From positions 1-64,000 of the forward strand of contig JAVBNU010000010.1 of assembly GCA_031551265.1 (NCBI GenBank): 64,000 nucleotides of DNA, read 5' to 3'. Under the pieces are notes generated by a model. The model was not told the DNA's origin. It did no database searches and saw only the letters and a program-made list of their open reading frames with translations. Within the stretch, counting starts at the first letter, position 1. Every line of letters starts with the position of its first letter. Positions 60,204 to 64,000 of this stretch are shown piece after piece. Source of the stretch: JAVBNU01 sp031551265 (GTDB lineage Bacteria; Cyanobacteriota; Vampirovibrionia; Gastranaerophilales; Gastranaerophilaceae). The position numbers and the translations under genes were made by a program.

Positions 60204-60501
60204 AGTTTTGTCGGTGTTTCCCCTCTCCCCAGTGCGGGAGAGGGGTTGGGGTGAGGGGTACAGCAAGTTTCAAGGATTAACTTTTGTTAATTTTACTAAT
60301 GTAGTTATGTACACGTATAAATTGTGTGTAACATTGTTGCAGAAAGGCTGTAAAGGGTGTGCACTGCGCACCATTATATTTCGGTGCGTGGGACGCACCC
60401 TACCTACTACAGTTTTGTTGATATTTCCCCTCTCCCCTATGCGGGAGAGGGGTTGGGGGTGAGGGGTACAGCAAGTTTTAAGGATTAATTTTTGTTAAAT
60501 T
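60204..60501. repeat. direct repeat with GGGAGAGGGG palindromes and a GGTGCGT copy
   Basis: Two copies of an about 90-bp unit (60204-60297 and 60411-60501) share AGTTTTGT, TTTCCCCTCTCC, GCGGGAGAGGGGTTGGG, TGAGGGGTACAGCAAG and AAGGATTAA-TTTTGTTAA. Between them at 60382-60403 is a GGTGCGTGGGACGCACC copy. A related CCCCTATGC-GGAGAGG sits at about 25944. No gene in 60099-60609; the ORF across the repeats is not coding. Confidence 0.8.
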
Positions 60502-60609
60502 CGTAACTTGTTAGCAAAAGCATCATTTTTCAGCGAATGCGCAATAAAATTGACACCTTGCTTGAATAGAATTACAATAAATTCAATATATAAGGTGGGA
60601 GAAATTTAT

Positions 60610-61587
60610 ATGAGCAATAATGAGCAGTCTGCACAACCATTTGAAAACAACTCCGGTCAGGGTGAAAATGTGCCAGTACTGGACATAGTATCCAAACGTT
60701 TCAACTGGGGTGTGGTTTTTAGCCCACTTATTTGGGGATTTATCCATAAAAAATATAGTATTATATTTATTATTTTATTACCGATGGCTAGCATATTTTT
60801 TGCAAACCTCAATTATACTGTGCTTCCCATAGTAATATTAATAATTTTTCTTTTATTACTAGCTTGGTTTGGTACACAAGGCAATAAATGGGCGTGGCAA
60901 TCAACCTCATATAAAAATATTGATGAATTTCACAAGGTACAAAAACAATGGGCAACAGCGGGTGTGGTGTTAAAATGTCTAATCATAGTGTATTTTTTAT
61001 TACTCCATATCGCATTCTTATACTCCTCTCCGGGACATCAAAACACCCACATTACAGGCGTTAACAAATCATTTGCTACTTTGAATCAAGCCATATCGCT
61101 GGCATCAACAGAAAATAATGTTAGTCCTGCTGATTCAACTATTGGTACAAGCACGAGTGAGCTGATTGAGCGAGTATTTGTTCCGCTAATGAAAATTTCG
61201 CAAAAATGGGATAAGTGCTTCCAAACACAAGATGCTTTTGTATATTGTTTTGTTCCTTCTACGCCCGGTTGTGGAGATATACCCACAAACCCAAATGATG
61301 TTGGCGATAATGCTTGTTTCATAGTGACAGTGGATGTGAATGGCTGGGCTAAAGAACCAAATGAAATTACTATAAATCCATATAAAGATAAGCACAAAGA
61401 CCAATTCGTACTATATGTATACAAAAACGGCGTTGCCGGTGATAGTGAGGTTACAGGACCTATATTAAGAGGTGATGTTAAGAACAAGAAGGCAAGAGGT
61501 GGAATTGCGACCCAAAAAACACCAATATCTCCCAAGCCTAATCGCGACAAAACAATGTGTGAAACTTGCGGCACCCTTGATAAATAG
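60610..61587 (+). CDS. DUF2628-like membrane domain fused to a pilin-like exported domain
   Basis: 325 residues from ATG 60610 (start chosen because AAGGTGGGAG is ahead; an earlier in-frame ATG is not supported). N-terminal part has 3 membrane helices after FNWGVVFSPLIWGFIHKKY, like DUF2628. The C-terminal 180 residues resemble minor pilin-like proteins of this lineage: a helical start (ATLNQAISLASTENN), then Cys-containing loops (KCFQT, VYCFV, GCGDIPTNPNDVGDNACFIVTVDVNGWAKEPNEI). No prepilin cleavage motif. Possibly an envelope-anchored pseudopilin. Confidence 0.6.
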   Translation: MSNNEQSAQPFENNSGQGENVPVLDIVSKRFNWGVVFSPLIWGFIHKKYSIIFIILLPMASIFFANLNYTVLPIVILIIFLLLLAWFGTQGNKWAWQSTSYKNIDEFHKVQKQWATAGVVLKCLIIVYFLLLHIAFLYSSPGHQNTHITGVNKSFATLNQAISLASTENNVSPADSTIGTSTSELIERVFVPLMKISQKWDKCFQTQDAFVYCFVPSTPGCGDIPTNPNDVGDNACFIVTVDVNGWAKEPNEITINPYKDKHKDQFVLYVYKNGVAGDSEVTGPILRGDVKNKKARGGIATQKTPISPKPNRDKTMCETCGTLDK

Positions 61588-61592
61588 GGCTA

Positions 61593-61816
61593 TTACTTCA
61601 ATATAAAATGTTGCCAGTTGTTGGGTGTAACAAGTTCAATTGATGAATTTTCGTAGTTTTCAAGGAAATTTGTCGGTTTTTTAAATTTAGCCTTGGGATT
61701 GAATTTGAACTCAAAACCTTCAAGTTTATCATTTGAGAATCTTTTTTGCTTAAAGCCATCAAATTTGTCATTATAATAAAAAAATTATCAGTAATTTTTA
61801 TATCATAATATAAATT
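61593..61816 (-). pseudogene. C-terminal gene remnant with a homopolymer frameshift
   Basis: One frame reads DKFDGFKQKRFSNDKL, FEFKFNPKAKFKKPTNFLEN and LVTPNNWQHFILK to a stop at 61593, convincing protein-like sequence without a start. The upstream continuation (NLYYDIKITDN) lies in another frame, the shift falling in a run of seven T. A stop precedes it. Remnant of a decayed gene, or a sequencing error in the run. Confidence 0.45.
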
Positions 61817-61867
61817 TTACCATTTTTGCTCTAAAAAATGCAAGGGAGCTATATTTCAATGGTGCGA

Positions 61868-62149
61868 TTACGGGCAAATGGCTTCCCAGTCGATGTCGTC
61901 CTCATCGGGCTCGCCGGGCTCACGGATTGTGTCGCCGTCCTCAACCATTACCTGCAAAATAAGACTAAGCTGCTTTTTATAATGCATAAGTGCCAATTCT
62001 CTTGTTGGAGCGCAGTATGCGAAGTTTGGTAATTCTTTTATCTCAATGTAGTGATAAGGCTTGCCGTTAAAATCAAGGTCGGTGCCCTCAACCAGTGTCC
62101 AGTCTAGCTTCAAGTAATATTCTAAATCTTTTTTGACTTCACTATTCAT
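61868..62149 (-). CDS. HicB-like protein without HicA
   Basis: 93 residues. YYLKLDWTLVEGTDLDFNGKPYHYIEIKELPNFAYCAPTRELALMHYKKQLSLILQVMVEDGD has the HicB/RNase H-like pattern (Y-x-I-x-ELP-x-F, T-x-E-A, L...DG). The C-terminus is acidic. No HicA toxin is adjacent. Last gene of the truB-initiated unit, overlapping the GerMN gene by 8 bases. Confidence 0.55.
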   Translation of the reverse strand: MNSEVKKDLEYYLKLDWTLVEGTDLDFNGKPYHYIEIKELPNFAYCAPTRELALMHYKKQLSLILQVMVEDGDTIREPGEPDEDDIDWEAICP

Positions 62150-62834
62150 CTGATAATGACTTTTCGCTCAATGGTTGTTTTATCATAATGCCTTCGCCAC
62201 CGATAACGTCAGCCTGCTTGCCGTCCAGGTACAAATATATCGGTTTTTTGGGGCTATTTGCCAGAGCAGTTTTTATTAATTGCTGGACGCGGCTGTAAAG
62301 GCTGTCAGCACCACCACCGTATTGAAAATCACCGTTTAAATCTATGATAATTTTGTCAGCAGTTTCTTTAACGGATAAAACTTTTGTGCCGCGAGGGATT
62401 TCACTATAATATTTCTGATTGTTTTCAGCAGAGTTAGGGCCTTTTAATAACTCTTTTATCGCCAATGATGTTTTGCTTTCACCCACAGGGATTTCGCGAT
62501 GGACTTGTTTAAACACATTTTGTCCGTCATCTTTTACATATAAAAAATATAATGTAGCGTATTCTTTCGGTTTTTCATCTTTTTTAGCAGCTTGAGGTTT
62601 GGGAGGTTCAGCTTTTTCAACCTTTTCGGCTCTGGTTGGAGGTGCTTGTCTCTCGGTACCGAGTTTGTCTATTATTCCGTCTTTTGCAAAAATAATAATC
62701 GCAGCGATGAGCACAAAAACAAAGATTTTTCCTGCATTAGAATTACCACCACCTTGGCCGCCACCGCCGTTATTGCTGCCCCCGCCGCTGGCATTACCTT
62801 TAGATTTACTATTTGCTTTTTTAGGTCTTCCCAT
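62142..62834 (-). CDS. GerMN-domain membrane protein
   Basis: 230 residues. Gly/Asn/Ser-rich basic N-terminus (1-35), one membrane helix (about 36-54), a Pro/Lys/Glu linker, then a GerMN domain (about 92-220): ATLYFLYVKDDGQNVFKQVHREIPV, SLAIKELLKGPNSAEN, IIIDLNGDFQYGGGADSLYSRVQQLIKTALAN. GerMN domains occur in envelope and spore-germination proteins and in amidase partners; no spore genes here. Likely periplasmic. Confidence 0.8.
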   Translation of the reverse strand: MGRPKKANSKSKGNASGGGSNNGGGGQGGGNSNAGKIFVFVLIAAIIIFAKDGIIDKLGTERQAPPTRAEKVEKAEPPKPQAAKKDEKPKEYATLYFLYVKDDGQNVFKQVHREIPVGESKTSLAIKELLKGPNSAENNQKYYSEIPRGTKVLSVKETADKIIIDLNGDFQYGGGADSLYSRVQQLIKTALANSPKKPIYLYLDGKQADVIGGEGIMIKQPLSEKSLSDE

Positions 62835-62844
62835 CTGAAACTCC

Positions 62845-63717
62845 TTATTTTAAGGGTAATTCGGAATTTTTCGGTGCAACAAACAACCCTGTGATTATTA
62901 CCTGATTATTTATTATATTAACATTTTTTATGTCCAAAAGGGAAGGGATGCCTACTGTTTTTTCGAGACTTATTTTGAACGGATTGAGTTTATTTATCAT
63001 TGGCAATAACAAATCTGCAGGGATTGCGCCGGATTCATTGATTTTTGCATTAGCAAACGTCAGTTTGCCATCAACAACTCTCAAATCAAACTCATAGACT
63101 ATTTCTTGGCTCATTACAGATAACATAGTCGGCATGTTCACTCTCATTGTGTATTTTATTTTGTTGTTAACAATTTGTACCTGCGGTTTTTCAATTTTTA
63201 TTAATTTATGCCCGCCAACCTTCAAACTTGCGCTTTTGACATATTTTTTGAAACTTTCGGACTGCAAGGTTTTTTGTAAATCATCATTATTGACCGTAGC
63301 ACTGAAATTCAGGATGAAATCCTCATAAATCAATGGCGGTTTGTCTTTAACAAACTCAATATGATTATATCCACAAACGGTTGAGGCTTGGAAATTTCTC
63401 ACATACAGTCCACCCATGTTGACTTCGGGAGTTTTTAGTTCAAGTGATTTGAACTTGCCGCTGGCTAAGTTGGCTACAGTGAAGGTTTTCATGCTTACGT
63501 CGAATTCCGCGCCTGTGTTTTTATTCAGGTTATGTTTTATAATGCTCTCGGCAGCGTGACGTGCGAAAAAGTTGGCGCCTGTCACTGTATGTAAAAACGT
63601 GCTTGCGCCGCCGCTTATCGGGTAAGGCTCTTCGCGGCAAGCATAGTTAATTTCTGCGTTTACAGCCGGAGAAGCCAATAATAGAACCGTCATTATACCA
63701 ATTAATTTTTTTATCAT
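62845..63717 (-). CDS. exported DUF2993-like lipid-binding protein
   Basis: 290 residues from ATG 63717; this start overlaps the truB stop by 4 bases (ATGA) and has AAAAGG upstream. Signal peptide about 1-21. Beta-rich mature domain: FTVANLASGKFKSLELKTPEVNMGGLYVRNF...IKYTMRVNMPTMLSVMSQEIVYEFDLRVVDGKLTF..., which matches the tubular lipid-binding DUF2993/LmeA type. Such proteins are envelope phospholipid or glycolipid binders. 10 bases before the GerMN gene. Confidence 0.72.
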   Translation of the reverse strand: MIKKLIGIMTVLLLASPAVNAEINYACREEPYPISGGASTFLHTVTGANFFARHAAESIIKHNLNKNTGAEFDVSMKTFTVANLASGKFKSLELKTPEVNMGGLYVRNFQASTVCGYNHIEFVKDKPPLIYEDFILNFSATVNNDDLQKTLQSESFKKYVKSASLKVGGHKLIKIEKPQVQIVNNKIKYTMRVNMPTMLSVMSQEIVYEFDLRVVDGKLTFANAKINESGAIPADLLLPMINKLNPFKISLEKTVGIPSLLDIKNVNIINNQVIITGLFVAPKNSELPLK

Positions 63718-64000
63718 ACTAATACCTTTTTCATACATATTTTGCCGTTTTGAATTTTACTGATTGCTGCTATTTTATTGTCTTTCAATAGCATTAAATT
63801 TTCATCTTCGCTATAAATTCCGTTGTTCTCAAGAGCCTGTCCGTGCAATATTTTTGCGTATTCCTCATCGGTAAGCTCCTTACTCTTACATGATAAAACT
63901 TCAACAGGATTAATCAAATAGTTTTTTGCCTCCTCAATCGTCGTAATTTTCTCCAGTTCTACCGAAGTCTTGATGCCGAAATCCCCTGACTGAGTACGGA
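63714..64000 (-). CDS. truB: tRNA pseudouridine synthase TruB, C-terminal part (5' end outside window)
   Basis: The frame enters from the window end as RTQSGDFGIKTSVELEKI and runs to the TGA at 63714. The R-x-x-SG-x-F pattern and the following helical/PUA-like C-terminus (LTDEEYAKILHGQAL, LLKDNKIAAISKIQNGKI) match TruB, which makes Psi55 in the T-loop of tRNAs. The catalytic Asp is upstream and not seen. Confidence 0.8.
   Translation of the reverse strand, partial: RTQSGDFGIKTSVELEKITTIEEAKNYLINPVEVLSCKSKELTDEEYAKILHGQALENNGIYSEDENLMLLKDNKIAAISKIQNGKICMKKVLV

Noticed and set aside
60178..60462. 94-codon ORF near rplI
   Set aside because: Made of direct repeats and palindromes; its protein is simply the translation of the repeat.

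Overview
The window reads as chromosome from an anaerobic, Gram-negative-type member of the non-photosynthetic cyanobacterial sister lineage (Vampirovibrionia/Melainabacteria), most likely a gut Gastranaerophilales. This is inferred from: low GC by eye; HydG ([FeFe]-hydrogenase maturase) and rubredoxin (anaerobic redox); LptA/LptC-like LPS transport proteins together with a large three-SLH-domain surface protein (cyanobacteria-like envelope); flagellar export genes; and several proteins with a short N-terminal Ser/Asn-Phe-Lys tag. No database search was run, so the lineage is inference.

Layout. 1-8.4 kb: partial hydG, a membrane protein of unknown function, speE, a P-loop ATPase, then a compact three-gene cassette of two paralogous Gly/Cys-rich peptides and a radical SAM/SPASM enzyme (4902-6386) that looks like a RiPP system; then lptA/lptC-like genes. 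8.6-20.3 kb: clpB, a small AbrB-like regulator, a divergent GH77 glucanotransferase, a tRNA-Thr/tRNA-Tyr/tRNA-Thr/tuf operon carrying tandem degenerate tRNA-derived repeats, a GH38 alpha-mannosidase and an RTX-like beta-roll protein behind an FNR-type palindrome. 20.3-30 kb: a housekeeping operon (stand-alone ClpX-type zinc finger, helical-repeat protein, ruvX, DUF1292, ribF), a TPR lipoprotein with lgt, rubredoxin, a NarL-type response regulator, and ispH-rpsA. 30-41 kb: a FliK-like protein, an island of small regulators (LuxR-type HTH, three XRE proteins, ribbon-helix-helix, very short helical proteins), comEC, a DciA-like protein, pncC and envelope-related hypotheticals. 41-45.3 kb: a flagellar operon (fliN/Y-like, fliO, fliP, extended fliQ, an exported protein, fliR). 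45.3-56 kb: a TM1266-like protein, Hsp20, nanE-nanK, a RelE/ParE-type toxin-antitoxin pair, dgt-dnaG-rpoD, an AI-2E-type permease and a B12-binding radical SAM protein. 56-64 kb: the Cys-rich SLH protein, rplI, a membrane/pilin-like fusion, and an operon running from truB through a DUF2993 lipid-binding-like protein and a GerMN protein to a HicB-like protein.

Themes. (1) The two-precursor radical SAM cassette is the best candidate for an undescribed system. (2) Very short helical ORFs recur, divergently transcribed from small DNA-binding proteins (five pairs). (3) Intergenic regions are loaded with dispersed palindromic repeats of at least five families. (4) The tRNA-tuf operon keeps the gene order of the E. 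coli thrU-tyrU-(glyT)-thrT-tufB operon, but its spacers hold repeated tRNA 5' fragments and strong hairpins. (5) Two genes have an extended -10 box only a few bases before the start codon, suggesting leaderless mRNAs.
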